NCBI GenBank assembly: GCA_037445635.1
Contig: JBBIKC010000015.1
Location: forward strand, 1-64,000
Direction: 5' to 3'
Length of the DNA: 64,000 nucleotides
From: JBFMCC01 sp037445635
GTDB lineage: Bacteria > Chloroflexota > Anaerolineae > Anaerolineales > Villigracilaceae
A program made the position numbers and the translations under genes. The first letter of the stretch is position 1, and every line of letters begins with the position of its first letter. The notes under the pieces are model-generated. The model made no database searches and was not told the origin of the DNA. It saw only the letters and a program-made list of their open reading frames with translations. Below, in pieces: positions 1 to 8,068 of this stretch.

Positions 1-1132
1 TTGGCTCTTTGGTCTGGCGGTTCTTCACCAATTCCAGGGCGGAAAACAAACCGATATAACGCACATCGCCCACCGAAGGATGTTTGGCTTTCAGTTCTTC
101 AAGCCGCCTGCCGAGATGCTTCCCCACTTTCTTCGCGTTCTCGAAAATTTTCTCCTCTTCATAAACTTCGATGGTGGCGAGCGCGGCGGCGCAGGCCAGC
201 GCGTGACCGTTATAGGTCAACCCCGCATACAACACTTTGTCGTCGAAAAACTTTGCAATCTTCTCGCGCACAATCACCGCGCCAAGCGGCACATAGCCTG
301 AGGTGATTCCCTTTGCCGTCGTGATGATATCCGGCACGACGTTCCAGTTATCCACCGCAAACCACTCGCCGGTGCGCCCCCAGCCGCTCATCACCTCATC
401 CGAGATGAGCAGGATGCCGTACTTATCGCAAATCTCTCTCATGCGCGGCCAGTACTCGTCGGGCGGGATGATGAGACCGTTCGTGCCGGTCACGCCTTCG
501 AGGATGATGGCGGCGATCTGGTCGGGACCTTCGTGCTGGATCACCTCTTCGACGTGCTTGATGCACTCGCGGTGACAGGTGTCCTTCGTCCAGCCGAAGG
601 GACAGCGGTAGCAATACGGGTCGAGGAAGTGGACAACACCTGGGATGGCAGGCTCCACGGGCAGGCGGCGGTAATCGCCCGTGAGGGCAATCGCGCCGTG
701 CGTCGCGCCGTGATACGAGCGATAGCGCGCCAGAATCTTGTGACGTCCCGTGTAGAAACGCGCGATCTTGATGGCGTTCTCGTTGGCTTCTGCGCCGCCG
801 AGGGCGAAGAAGGTTTTCTTCAAATCGCCAGGGGTGATCTCGGCCAGTTTCTTTCCGAGCAGGCCGCGCGGCTCGGTGGCCGCGCTGGGCGAGACGAAGG
901 TCAACTTGGCGGCTTGCTCCTGAATCGCCTTGACGATCTTTGGGTGCTGGTGACCCGCGTTCTGGTTCACGAGTTGGGAGGCGAAATCGAGATAGCGTTT
1001 GCCGTCCGCATCCCAGAAGTACACGCCCTCGGCTCGCACGACGGGGATCGGTTTCAGCGGTCCCTGTGCGGACCAGGAGAAGAAGGTGTATTCTTTGTTG
1101 AGGTCAATGATTTGTTGGGAGGTGAGGGACAT
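1..1132 (-). CDS. class III aminotransferase, PLP-dependent (3' end outside window)
   Basis: This is a reading frame open from the ATG at 1132 to the window edge, about 377 codons. It encodes a fold-type I class III aminotransferase. The N-terminus MSLTSQQIIDLNKEYTF is followed by the family motif for binding the PLP phosphate (FFALGGAEANENAIK), then SYHGATHGAIALTG, the PLP-ring aspartate in LLISDEVMSGWGRTG, and the Schiff-base lysine in TTAKGITSGYVPLG. A Cys-containing stretch (YCYRCPFGWTKDTC) resembles taurine-pyruvate or beta-alanine-pyruvate aminotransferases, so an omega-amino acid donor is plausible but unproven. The gene lies downstream of a second class III aminotransferase and an Lrp-type regulator on the same strand, suggesting a small amino-acid catabolic group. 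Confidence 0.88.
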   Translation of the reverse strand, partial: MSLTSQQIIDLNKEYTFFSWSAQGPLKPIPVVRAEGVYFWDADGKRYLDFASQLVNQNAGHQHPKIVKAIQEQAAKLTFVSPSAATEPRGLLGKKLAEITPGDLKKTFFALGGAEANENAIKIARFYTGRHKILARYRSYHGATHGAIALTGDYRRLPVEPAIPGVVHFLDPYCYRCPFGWTKDTCHRECIKHVEEVIQHEGPDQIAAIILEGVTGTNGLIIPPDEYWPRMREICDKYGILLISDEVMSGWGRTGEWFAVDNWNVVPDIITTAKGITSGYVPLGAVIVREKIAKFFDDKVLYAGLTYNGHALACAAALATIEVYEEEKIFENAKKVGKHLGRRLEELKAKHPSVGDVRYIGLFSALELVKNRQTKEP

Positions 1133-1175
1133 TGGATTCTCCGGGGGTAGTAGACACGTACACACGTATACACGT

Positions 1176-1216
1176 AAACAGGTACACAAGTTACTTGTCT
1201 ACGTGTGTACCTGTTT
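1176..1216. repeat. inverted repeat between aminotransferase genes
   Basis: Perfect 13-bp arms AAACAGGTACACA (1176-1188) and TGTGTACCTGTTT (1204-1216) flank a 15-base loop. The wider stretch 1150-1222 consists of degenerate ACACGTA/TACGTGT units, so it could also extend into longer imperfect pairing. There is no T tract. It may work as a transcript-stabilising or attenuating hairpin between the two genes, or be a copy of a dispersed palindromic repeat. Confidence 0.6.
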
Positions 1217-1222
1217 ACTTGC

Positions 1223-2527
1223 TTACTTCTTTACATCTTTCACGATCTCCGCATACACATTCAGCGTCTCATCAATATCCGCGTCGCTGTGTGAATAACA
1301 CAGGAACCACGGCTCGCGCGCGTCATAGTCGGGCATCACGCCGCGGCTGATGGCTTTCTCGATGAGCGACTCATACATGACCTGGTCGCTATTCGACCAG
1401 TCGCGCTGACACGTGACGCTCTCCACCCCGATGGCGAAGGAAAACATGGCGGGATAGCCGCTGAAGACCACAGGAATGTCGTTGTCCTCGAAGATATCCT
1501 TCAGGCCGCCCATCAGGCGCTGTCCGCGTTTTTCGATGGACTTCAGAATCGGTTTTTCCCGAAGCAGTTTCAATGTGGCGTATGCGGCTGCGACCCCCGG
1601 CTTGTTATTCGTGTATGTCCCGCCCTGCGCGACTCCGTCTCCGATGATGGACATGATCTCGCGCGAGCCGCCGAAGGCCGCGATCGGGTAGCCGTTGCCC
1701 AGGGCCTTGGCGTACGTCGCGAGGTCCGGCTGGATGCGATAATATTCCTGCGCACCGCCGTTGGCAATGCGGAATCCCGTCTTCACTTCGTCGAGAATGA
1801 AAACCGTTCCATGTTCTTTGGTCTGCCTGCGAATTAACTCGAGGAAGCCGGGTTGCGGCTCGATAGCGCCGCAGTTGCCCTGGCACGGTTCGGTGATAAC
1901 CGCCGCGATCTGGTCGCCGTAGGAGCGCATGGCGCGCTCAAACCCCTCCGCGTCGTTGAACGGCACGGTGATAATGAACTCGCGCATGGATTTAGGAATG
2001 CCCGACGAGGACGGGATGGGAATCGGACTGCGCGCGTTGCCCATCGCCCCCGTCGGCGCGTAGGTGGACCAGAGGGTGTGATCGTGAAAGCCGTGATAGT
2101 TGCCCTCGAATTTCAGGACGATGTCGCGGCCTGTGTAGGCGCGCGCCACGCGGATGGCGTGCATGGTGGCCTCGGTACCTGAACACGCCAACCGCACCAT
2201 TTCCACCGCGGGGCACATGGCGGCGATCATTTCCGCCACTTCCACCTCCAGTTCGCCCGTCATGGCGAAGAGCGAGCCGCGCTGAATCTCCTCGATGACT
2301 TTCGCGTCCACCTCATCGTATGCGTGACCGAGGATGATGGGACCGAAAGCCATTCGATAGTCTATATAGCGTTTCCCGTCCACATCCCAGAGATAGGCAC
2401 CTTTTGCCCTGTCAACGTAAGGCGTCATCCCCTCGCCCCAGTATCGGAAATTGGAATTGACCCCCAGCGGCATCACCTCCAATGCACGCTTTTGTAATGC
2501 CTTGCTCTTTGGCCCGATGAAATCCAT
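1223..2527 (-). CDS. class III aminotransferase, glutamate-1-semialdehyde-aminomutase-like
   Basis: This 434-residue PLP enzyme resembles HemL in layout: LACSGTEATMHAIRVARAYTGR, then FEGNYHGFHD, the conserved aspartate in FILDEVKTGFR, and the PLP lysine in TYAKALGNGYPIAAFGG. The start at 2527 was chosen because GGAGG sits six bases upstream; a longer in-frame start at 2614 would run into the upstream regulator gene. HemL itself normally has GGG(F/L)P after the lysine and usually sits with heme genes. Here the neighbours are an Lrp/AsnC regulator and another class III aminotransferase, so an amino-acid aminotransferase is at least as likely as a tetrapyrrole enzyme. Confidence 0.85.
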   Translation of the reverse strand: MDFIGPKSKALQKRALEVMPLGVNSNFRYWGEGMTPYVDRAKGAYLWDVDGKRYIDYRMAFGPIILGHAYDEVDAKVIEEIQRGSLFAMTGELEVEVAEMIAAMCPAVEMVRLACSGTEATMHAIRVARAYTGRDIVLKFEGNYHGFHDHTLWSTYAPTGAMGNARSPIPIPSSSGIPKSMREFIITVPFNDAEGFERAMRSYGDQIAAVITEPCQGNCGAIEPQPGFLELIRRQTKEHGTVFILDEVKTGFRIANGGAQEYYRIQPDLATYAKALGNGYPIAAFGGSREIMSIIGDGVAQGGTYTNNKPGVAAAYATLKLLREKPILKSIEKRGQRLMGGLKDIFEDNDIPVVFSGYPAMFSFAIGVESVTCQRDWSNSDQVMYESLIEKAISRGVMPDYDAREPWFLCYSHSDADIDETLNVYAEIVKDVKK

Positions 2528-2549
2528 ACAGCCTCCAAAGTGTTGTCTG

Positions 2550-3023
2550 TTATTCCCTGGCGACCCCGACCGGGACTCGCCATTGATACACATCCTTGAG
2601 AACGACAGGGACAATCGAAGTTGTCGTCCGCCTCACTCCCGAGACCTTGCGGACGACTTCCGTTACAAAGCGGTACACCTCATCCGTATCTTTTGCCACC
2701 ACCTGAATGCTGACGTCGGTCTCGCCGATCGAGCAGGCCACGTAAGTGACACAATCGTGCTCTGACATCTTTTGCGCCACTTCGAGGATTTTATCCGACT
2801 CGACCTCGAGCCACACATCGGCATAGGTTGTAAAGCCGAGCGCGCGCGGGCTGACAATGGCGCTGATGCGAATCACGCCCTCGTCCACCATGCGGTCAAT
2901 GCGGTATCGCACGGCTCGCTCGGAAATCTCGCCCAACCGGCGCGCAATCTCCGAGGCGGCCATTCGTCCATCTCCGAGCAGCAGGTTTATAATCTTGATG
3001 TCAATTTTGTCGATTTCATACAT
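2550..3023 (-). CDS. Lrp/AsnC family transcriptional regulator
   Basis: This 157-residue protein has the usual length for the family. An N-terminal winged helix (DKIDIKIINLLLGDGRMAAS, then SERAVRYRIDRMVDEGVI) is followed by a C-terminal RAM/ligand-binding domain (about residues 70-145, with YVACSIGETDVSIQVVAKDTDE). Proteins of this type bind amino acids and form octamers on DNA. It is 22 bp upstream of the aminotransferase gene on the same strand, which fits local control of amino-acid turnover. The effector cannot be read from sequence. Confidence 0.93.
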   Translation of the reverse strand: MYEIDKIDIKIINLLLGDGRMAASEIARRLGEISERAVRYRIDRMVDEGVIRISAIVSPRALGFTTYADVWLEVESDKILEVAQKMSEHDCVTYVACSIGETDVSIQVVAKDTDEVYRFVTEVVRKVSGVRRTTTSIVPVVLKDVYQWRVPVGVARE

Positions 3024-3186
3024 AATTTATCTTAATCCCTTCCGAATTAGACATCAACGCGGCTTACTATACTCAATTTCGGCAAGGCCGTCAAGGAATC
3101 AACTGACCTTCGGATAAGAGTTCGTGCAATTTTCCGAAATCTGCCCCGGACGCCGTCTCACAGGGATGGGACGAAAACAGACTGAC

Positions 3187-3280
3187 AGCCTATCCGGATC
3201 ACCAATCTCGATTGAATCAGGGAGCTTGCTCTCGAAATACGCCAGCAAGCTGGCTGACTCCAGGGTTGTTTGGATAGGCT
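3187..3280. repeat. short inverted-repeat element in a 548-bp gene-free stretch
   Basis: The region 3024-3571 holds no convincing gene. Within it, AGCCTATCC (3187-3195) and its complement GGATAGGCT (3272-3280) bracket a 94-bp block that contains a second internal palindrome, GCCAGCAAGCTGGC. This may be a small non-autonomous element or a structured leader remnant. The only other clear signal in the gap is the promoter at 3506-3534. Confidence 0.45.
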
Positions 3281-3505
3281 CTTAGTTCTGGATGTTCGAA
3301 ATAATGTCCGAACTTCAGATCGAAGGGTATAACGTCAATGTCCCATTGACATCCGCGCTTTTATTTCGTCTGAGATATTTTTCGCGAAGGTGCAATCATC
3401 AGCTACACTGTCGCAGCGCAACGCGAAAAATATCGTGCTACAAAATCTCTGCGGCTTCGCATTGATCACTTTGGCAGAATTCGTGATTCGATCGGCATTT
3501 TCACG

Positions 3506-3534
3506 TTGACGCCCGCCATTCATGCATGTATAAT
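3506..3534 (+). promoter_or_regulatory. near-consensus housekeeping promoter for the S1-domain gene
   Basis: TTGACG (3506-3511) and TATAAT (3529-3534) are separated by exactly 17 bases. This is the best match to the bacterial sigma-70 type consensus in the window. Transcription would begin near 3541, about 30 bases before the ATG at 3572, which has AGGAG eight bases upstream. Confidence 0.85.
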
Positions 3535-3571
3535 CAGCCTTCGGCCAAATATAAGATACAGGAGTACGATT

Positions 3572-4351
3572 ATGAGCGCAATGACAGCTACACCACCGGC
3601 AATCGCGCTGGAACCTAAAACAAAACTGACGGGCAAAGTGTTGAAGACAACACTGGCAGGGGCATTGATAGATATAGGGCAGGAACTCCCCGGCGTTCTC
3701 CACATTTCACAAATTCAAAAAGAAACGGTCAACAAGGTCGAAGACGTGCTGAAAGAGGGCCAAAGCGTGGAAGTGTGGGTGCGCCGCGTCAGAAAAGACC
3801 GCATCGAATTGACGATGATCGAACCTCTCGGCCTGGAGTGGAACGAGATCGAGGCAGATATGGTCGTCAAAGGCAAGGTCGTCCGTCTCGAATCCTACGG
3901 CGCATTCGTGGACATCGGCGCGGAACGTCCCGGGATGGTCCACGTCAGTGAGTTGACCCGCGGGTACGTCAAAACCCCCAGCGAAGTCGTCAAAGAGGGG
4001 GACGAAGTGGAAGCCAAGGTGTTGGAAGTCAACCGTAAGAAGAAGCAGATTCGCCTGAGCATGAAGGCCCTCCTGCCTGAAGTAACAGTGGAAGAGAAGA
4101 AACCCGAGCGCGAATCCCGCAAAGGACGCGGCCCCAAACGCGGCAAGAAACACGAGGAGGCAGTTCCGGTCGAAGAAGCGCCGAAGGAGCCTGAATTCAC
4201 CGCCATGCAGATCGCATTTCAGATGGCGCGGGAACGGGCCAACGCGCGCACGAAGGTGATCAAGAGCAAATCTCCCAAAGCCGGCGTGACCCGCGAACAG
4301 GAAGACATCCTGAATCGAACACTGGAAAACCGCCTCCCCACCGGCGGTTAG
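3572..4351 (+). CDS. double S1 RNA-binding domain protein
   Basis: This 259-residue protein has two S1 OB-fold domains, about residues 19-84 (LTGKVLKTTLAGALIDIG, GVLHISQI) and 97-170 (VKGKVVRLESYGAFVDIG, GMVHVSEL). A highly basic and acidic low-complexity linker follows, and then a C-terminal helix. It is far shorter than ribosomal protein S1 and resembles the small S1-type proteins of Gram-positive bacteria and Chloroflexota that bind mRNA or ribosomes. The start at 3572 has an AGGAG site; the frame extends to 3506, but that would overlap the promoter. It is a single-gene unit with its own promoter and terminator. Confidence 0.88.
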   Translation: MSAMTATPPAIALEPKTKLTGKVLKTTLAGALIDIGQELPGVLHISQIQKETVNKVEDVLKEGQSVEVWVRRVRKDRIELTMIEPLGLEWNEIEADMVVKGKVVRLESYGAFVDIGAERPGMVHVSELTRGYVKTPSEVVKEGDEVEAKVLEVNRKKKQIRLSMKALLPEVTVEEKKPERESRKGRGPKRGKKHEEAVPVEEAPKEPEFTAMQIAFQMARERANARTKVIKSKSPKAGVTREQEDILNRTLENRLPTGG

Positions 4352-4362
4352 AAACTCCAGAC

Positions 4363-4395
4363 AAAAAACGCCCTCTGTGTCACGAGGCGTTTTTT
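4363..4395. terminator. bidirectional intrinsic terminator
   Basis: AAAAAACGCC (4363-4372) pairs with GGCGTTTTTT (4386-4395). The T run on the plus strand ends the S1 gene, and the A run on the other side gives a T run for the minus-strand rhomboid gene that ends at 4399. Confidence 0.85.
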
Positions 4396-4398
4396 GAT

Positions 4399-5073
4399 TC
4401 ATACCCGCGTGTCGCTCAGGTAGCGCGCAAAGGCCTCGGGCCGCAAAAACAGGTAGATGAAAACCGAAGCGGCAAAACCGCCGAGGTGCGCCCAGTAGCC
4501 AATATCGTAATCCACGTTTGAGAAGGCGATCTCGACAGCAGGGATGATCTGGATTCCAAGAAAATAGAAGATCACCCACACCGCGCGGATCTTCGGCCAG
4601 AGAGGGACGGGGGTGAAGAGCAATATCGTACGAATGCGCCCCTCCGGGTACAAAACAAGGTACGCTCCCATTACGCCAAAGATGGCCCCGCTGGCGCCCA
4701 GGTTGGGAATCGGCGAATCGTGAAAAATCAATAATGTGGCAATATTGGCAAGGCTGCCCGCGAGAAGGTAGTAAAGGAAGAAGCGCCACGGCCCACAGGC
4801 ATCCTCGACGCGGCGGCCAAAGACCCAGAGCGGAATCATATTCCCTACAAGGTGAAACAGCCCTCCGTGCATGAACGTGGCCATCACACTGGAAAGCACG
4901 CCCAATCCCTCCTGCCGCAGGATCAACCGAGGCGTAAAGGCGTAGAGCATCAAGTTATCCCACGTTGGCCAGGGACCGAATATGAAGATCAATATGTTGA
5001 GCAGGATAATCCCAATCGTCATGAATGGGATCGGAGAATAGCGATTGGGTTCGACGTCGTTGATGGGCAACAT
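4399..5073 (-). CDS. rhomboid family intramembrane serine protease
   Basis: This 224-residue membrane protein has about six hydrophobic segments. The catalytic serine is in GASGAIFGVMGAYLVLYPEG on the fourth segment, and the catalytic histidine is in YWAHLGGFAASVFIYLF on the last. The HGGLFHLVGNMIPLWVFG stretch contains the conserved HLVGN loop. Rhomboids cut transmembrane segments of substrate proteins within the bilayer. The start is three bases after the stop of the TPR gene, so both are probably co-transcribed at the end of the Dlt-like operon. The substrate is unknown. Confidence 0.92.
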   Translation of the reverse strand: MLPINDVEPNRYSPIPFMTIGIILLNILIFIFGPWPTWDNLMLYAFTPRLILRQEGLGVLSSVMATFMHGGLFHLVGNMIPLWVFGRRVEDACGPWRFFLYYLLAGSLANIATLLIFHDSPIPNLGASGAIFGVMGAYLVLYPEGRIRTILLFTPVPLWPKIRAVWVIFYFLGIQIIPAVEIAFSNVDYDIGYWAHLGGFAASVFIYLFLRPEAFARYLSDTRV

Positions 5074-5076
5074 GGG

Positions 5077-6084
5077 TTATTGCAGGTAATTGGGAACGGG
5101 AGGAATCTCGAATACCGCCAGGCGCTGGAGCGCGTCCAGCGTCAGCAGGGCGAAGGACAGGAGAACGAGAATCCAGCCCGAGGTCCGCAGGGCGAAGCGG
5201 GAGAGAGGCTTGCCGGCGGCAGCCGGGTCGCCCAGCAGGATCCACAGGCGGTGCCGCGAACGGACGGTCCCCAACGCGATCAGGAAGCCGCCAAGCAAAG
5301 TCCAGGCCAGCCCGATCCAGAAGACGAAATTGGCCGAGAACGGATTCAAGCCGACATGAATGAGCAATGACAAAAGGTAAAGCAGCGGAGGCCCGGCAGT
5401 CAGACGGGCAATCGAAACCGAGGGCGGTACATGAACGATTCCCTCATTGCGCAAGTCTTCGAGACGGGTGATGTTGCGATAAATGTGATCCCATTCCTGC
5501 GAGGTTCTGGCGCGCGCGGCCGCCCGCTGATATTCGAGGATGGCCTCGTCAATTTTGCCCTGCTCCTCCAGCAGGGACGGCAAATCGAACGGGTTCTTCT
5601 GACGAAAGCGGATCTTTTCCAGCGTTTTGCGCGCGGCGGTATTGGATGGATCCAGCGACACGATCTGTTCGTAGGCCCGCACCTGCTCATCCACATCGTG
5701 CGAGAGTTCGGCGACCAGCATCCAGGACGAAGATTCGCGGTCATTGTCCTGGAGCTCGCGGCGCAGGAGCAACAGGGCGCGCTCCGTCTCGCCTTGCGCG
5801 TGCAGGTCGCGCGCCCGCGACCGAACCTGCTCCCCGCGCCGCGCGAGCAGCTCATCCAGCCGCCGGCGGACGCGCGATTCCTCAGGGTCAATTTCGAGCA
5901 CGCGGCGGCAGGCTTCGATCTGTTCGCCGAGGTCGTCCAGCAGTCCGATGAGCCACAGCCAGGCCAGTTTGCTGCGCGGCTCGAGACGGATGACGTCGCG
6001 AAACAGGTTGCGCGCGGTCAGTTCCCGCCCGGAGCGGACAGCGCGAATCGCCTCCTGTAGCAGATCGTTGGGATCTGTTTTCAT
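5077..6084 (-). CDS. TPR-repeat protein with C-terminal membrane helices
   Basis: This 335-residue protein starts with an N-terminal tetratricopeptide array (about residues 1-200: ELTARNLFRDVIRLEPRSKLAWLWLIGLL, then IEACRRVLEIDPEESRVRRRL and further units). A Pro-rich break and three or four hydrophobic segments follow (about 225-325). The repeats presumably face the cytoplasm and act as a docking platform. It lies between the acyl-AMP ligase (44-bp gap) and the rhomboid gene (3-bp gap), so it may be an accessory part of the acylation machinery or simply a co-transcribed neighbour. No enzymatic motif is visible. Confidence 0.8.
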   Translation of the reverse strand: MKTDPNDLLQEAIRAVRSGRELTARNLFRDVIRLEPRSKLAWLWLIGLLDDLGEQIEACRRVLEIDPEESRVRRRLDELLARRGEQVRSRARDLHAQGETERALLLLRRELQDNDRESSSWMLVAELSHDVDEQVRAYEQIVSLDPSNTAARKTLEKIRFRQKNPFDLPSLLEEQGKIDEAILEYQRAAARARTSQEWDHIYRNITRLEDLRNEGIVHVPPSVSIARLTAGPPLLYLLSLLIHVGLNPFSANFVFWIGLAWTLLGGFLIALGTVRSRHRLWILLGDPAAAGKPLSRFALRTSGWILVLLSFALLTLDALQRLAVFEIPPVPNYLQ

Positions 6085-6127
6085 CCCTTGCCTCGATGAA
6101 TGGGAACAATCCTGCGCGGTAAGCCTT

Positions 6128-7816
6128 TCAACGGTTTTGACTGGCTTCGAGTTCCTTCAGAAATTTCTCTTTGTTGGCCGCGCGCGCCGTCTTGCCGCTG
6201 GAAGTCTTCAAAATCCATTTCGGGCCGACGACTCTGACATGCCGCAGGGCAATGGCCGAATTCTTCGTCACGTGCTGGCGGATGGCATCCGCGATCCTCT
6301 GTTGTTCGGCGGGAGCCTCCGAATCGACCTCGGCGATGATGACGACCTCCTCCGTGCCCTGCTCCTCGTCGAAGAGGCCGAAGGCCACCGAGCGCCCGGC
6401 GTGCACCCCGGGCACTTCATAAGTCAGCGCCTCCAGGTCCTGCGGATACACGTTCTTGCCGCCGACGATGATCATATCCTTCTTGCGTCCTGAAACGTAC
6501 AAATCGCCGTCCAGCAAAAAACCGTAATCGCCGGTCAGATACCAGCCATCCAGAAAGGCCTTTTCGGTAATGTCGGGCCGATTGAAATAGCCCGTCAACA
6601 TGCAGTCGCTTTGCAGGGCGATCTCGCCGATGACGCGCTCGGGAACGCCGCGCCCATTATCGTCCAGAACGCGCACGCGCGTATTCTTCAGCGGACGCCC
6701 GGACGACATCATCTTCAGCGAGGGACGACCATCCAGGGCGGGACGCGCGACGCGCTCGACCATGAACGCCTCGCGGTCCAACTCGACCCAGGCCGGTTCA
6801 CCGTTTAATCGGCTTTGGGTCACGCCAAAGACGTTTTCCGCCATCGCGTACGACGTTTGCAGAGCCTCGTACCGCAGGCCGTACGATTTGAACTTCTCGT
6901 AGAACGCCTGGTGGCTCTCCCAACGGACCGGCTCGGAGCAATTGATGACCGCCCGCCACGAGGACAGATCCACACCCTCGATGTGGCGGCCGCGGATCTT
7001 CTGCGCGCAGAAATTGTAGGCAAAGTTCGGAAGCCACGAAAGCGTACCGCGATAGTGCGAGACGGATTGCAGTAACCGATACGGCGCGCGCACCCAATCG
7101 AACGGCGACATGAGCACCAGCGGTGTACCGGTCAGGATCGGCATGAGAAAGCCCGCGATCAACCCCATGTCGTGATACAGGGGAAGCCAGGAGACGATCA
7201 CATCCCTGTCGCTCAACGAAAGCGCCTCCCCGTAAGCCTGCAACTGGTTCAGGACGGCGCGGTGCGAGAGCGCCACACCCTTTTGCAGGCCCGTCGTCCC
7301 GGACGAGTGCTGGAGCAGGACAATATCAGCCTCCGCACGGGTCATGCCGGGCAGGGACTCAAAATCGGGCGCGGATTGCGGCTCGGTCCGGTTGGCCGCG
7401 ATCACGGCGCGGACAGAGTCGCCGTCACGCAACGCATTGCGCACCTCCGCCTCGAATTCAGGATAGGTGACGATGGCCGTCGGGCGCGTGACCGAGATCA
7501 ACGCGGCCAGGTCGGCGCGATAACGTTCGGGTGCAAGTTTCTCGGTCAGGAACGGCATGATCGAGGGGATGGCACCATGCAGGACCGCGCCCCAAAAGGA
7601 ATACATCAACTCCTCACCGTGTCGAAGAATCAACACGACCACCTCGCCCGGCTGGATGCCCTCGCGGGCATAGGTGCGCGCAAAGGCATTCGCACCGTTC
7701 ATCAATTGACGGTACGAAATCGGCCGGTCGGGTTGGCCGGAGAATTGCAGGGTGAGAATCGGCTTTTCGGGGACGCGCCCGTAAAAGTCCCGGAGCAGAT
7801 GCGTGAACGTTGTCAT
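6128..7816 (-). CDS. fatty acyl-AMP ligase (FAAL-like) of the ANL superfamily
   Basis: This 562-residue AMP-forming enzyme activates a carboxylic acid as acyl-adenylate and is expected to load it onto the carrier protein encoded just upstream. Visible motifs are A3 HSSGTTGLQKG (near residue 185), WLPLYHDMGLIAGFL (typical of FAALs), SYAMAENVFG, the A7 motif LTGDYGFLLDGDLYVSGRKKDMII, and the catalytic lysine in LKTSSGKTARAANK near the C-terminus. The last motif and the HDMGL motif place it with FAALs and not with D-alanine ligase DltA. Its ATG overlaps the carrier-protein stop (ATGA), implying translational coupling. Confidence 0.88.
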   Translation of the reverse strand: MTTFTHLLRDFYGRVPEKPILTLQFSGQPDRPISYRQLMNGANAFARTYAREGIQPGEVVVLILRHGEELMYSFWGAVLHGAIPSIMPFLTEKLAPERYRADLAALISVTRPTAIVTYPEFEAEVRNALRDGDSVRAVIAANRTEPQSAPDFESLPGMTRAEADIVLLQHSSGTTGLQKGVALSHRAVLNQLQAYGEALSLSDRDVIVSWLPLYHDMGLIAGFLMPILTGTPLVLMSPFDWVRAPYRLLQSVSHYRGTLSWLPNFAYNFCAQKIRGRHIEGVDLSSWRAVINCSEPVRWESHQAFYEKFKSYGLRYEALQTSYAMAENVFGVTQSRLNGEPAWVELDREAFMVERVARPALDGRPSLKMMSSGRPLKNTRVRVLDDNGRGVPERVIGEIALQSDCMLTGYFNRPDITEKAFLDGWYLTGDYGFLLDGDLYVSGRKKDMIIVGGKNVYPQDLEALTYEVPGVHAGRSVAFGLFDEEQGTEEVVIIAEVDSEAPAEQQRIADAIRQHVTKNSAIALRHVRVVGPKWILKTSSGKTARAANKEKFLKELEASQNR

Positions 7817-8061
7817 TTCTGGCGCGAAAGGATGAGGGCAGTCAATTGGTCGAGCGTATCGAAGGTCGAGGCGTTCAATTCTGTATCTTCGATCCGAACG
7901 CCGAAAGTGTCCTCCACGAACAGGGCCAGGTCCATCAGGCTGAAAGAATCGATCAGGCCGCTGGAGATCAGCGCCTCGTCCGGGCGAAGGACACGCTGAG
8001 GTTGTTTCAGAATTTTAGCCGTCACGAACTCATGGACAGCGGCCTGCACTTCATGGGGCAT
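7813..8061 (-). CDS. acyl carrier protein (DltC-like position)
   Basis: This 82-residue four-helix carrier protein has the phosphopantetheine serine at residue 39 in GLIDSFSLMDLALFVEDTFG. This matches the DS(F/L) motif of ACPs and DltC. It follows the SGNH gene after seven bases and overlaps the acyl-AMP ligase by four bases. The arrangement says it carries the acyl group from the ligase to the membrane acyltransferase. It is not next to fatty acid synthesis genes, so it is a dedicated carrier and not the housekeeping AcpP. Confidence 0.9.
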   Translation of the reverse strand: MPHEVQAAVHEFVTAKILKQPQRVLRPDEALISSGLIDSFSLMDLALFVEDTFGVRIEDTELNASTFDTLDQLTALILSRQK

Positions 8062-8068
8062 GATGATT

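Noticed and set aside
1223..2527. Naming this hemL
   Set aside because: Context is an Lrp regulator and another aminotransferase; no other C5-pathway gene is nearby, so a symbol is not justified.
3024..3571. Minus-strand ORF at 3335-3703 as a gene
   Set aside because: It overlaps the promoter and start of the S1 gene and is Cys-rich without any domain.
6128..7816. Assigning the ligase as D-alanine-D-alanyl carrier protein ligase DltA
   Set aside because: HDMGL and LKTSSGK motifs and the 562-residue length fit fatty acyl-AMP ligases better.
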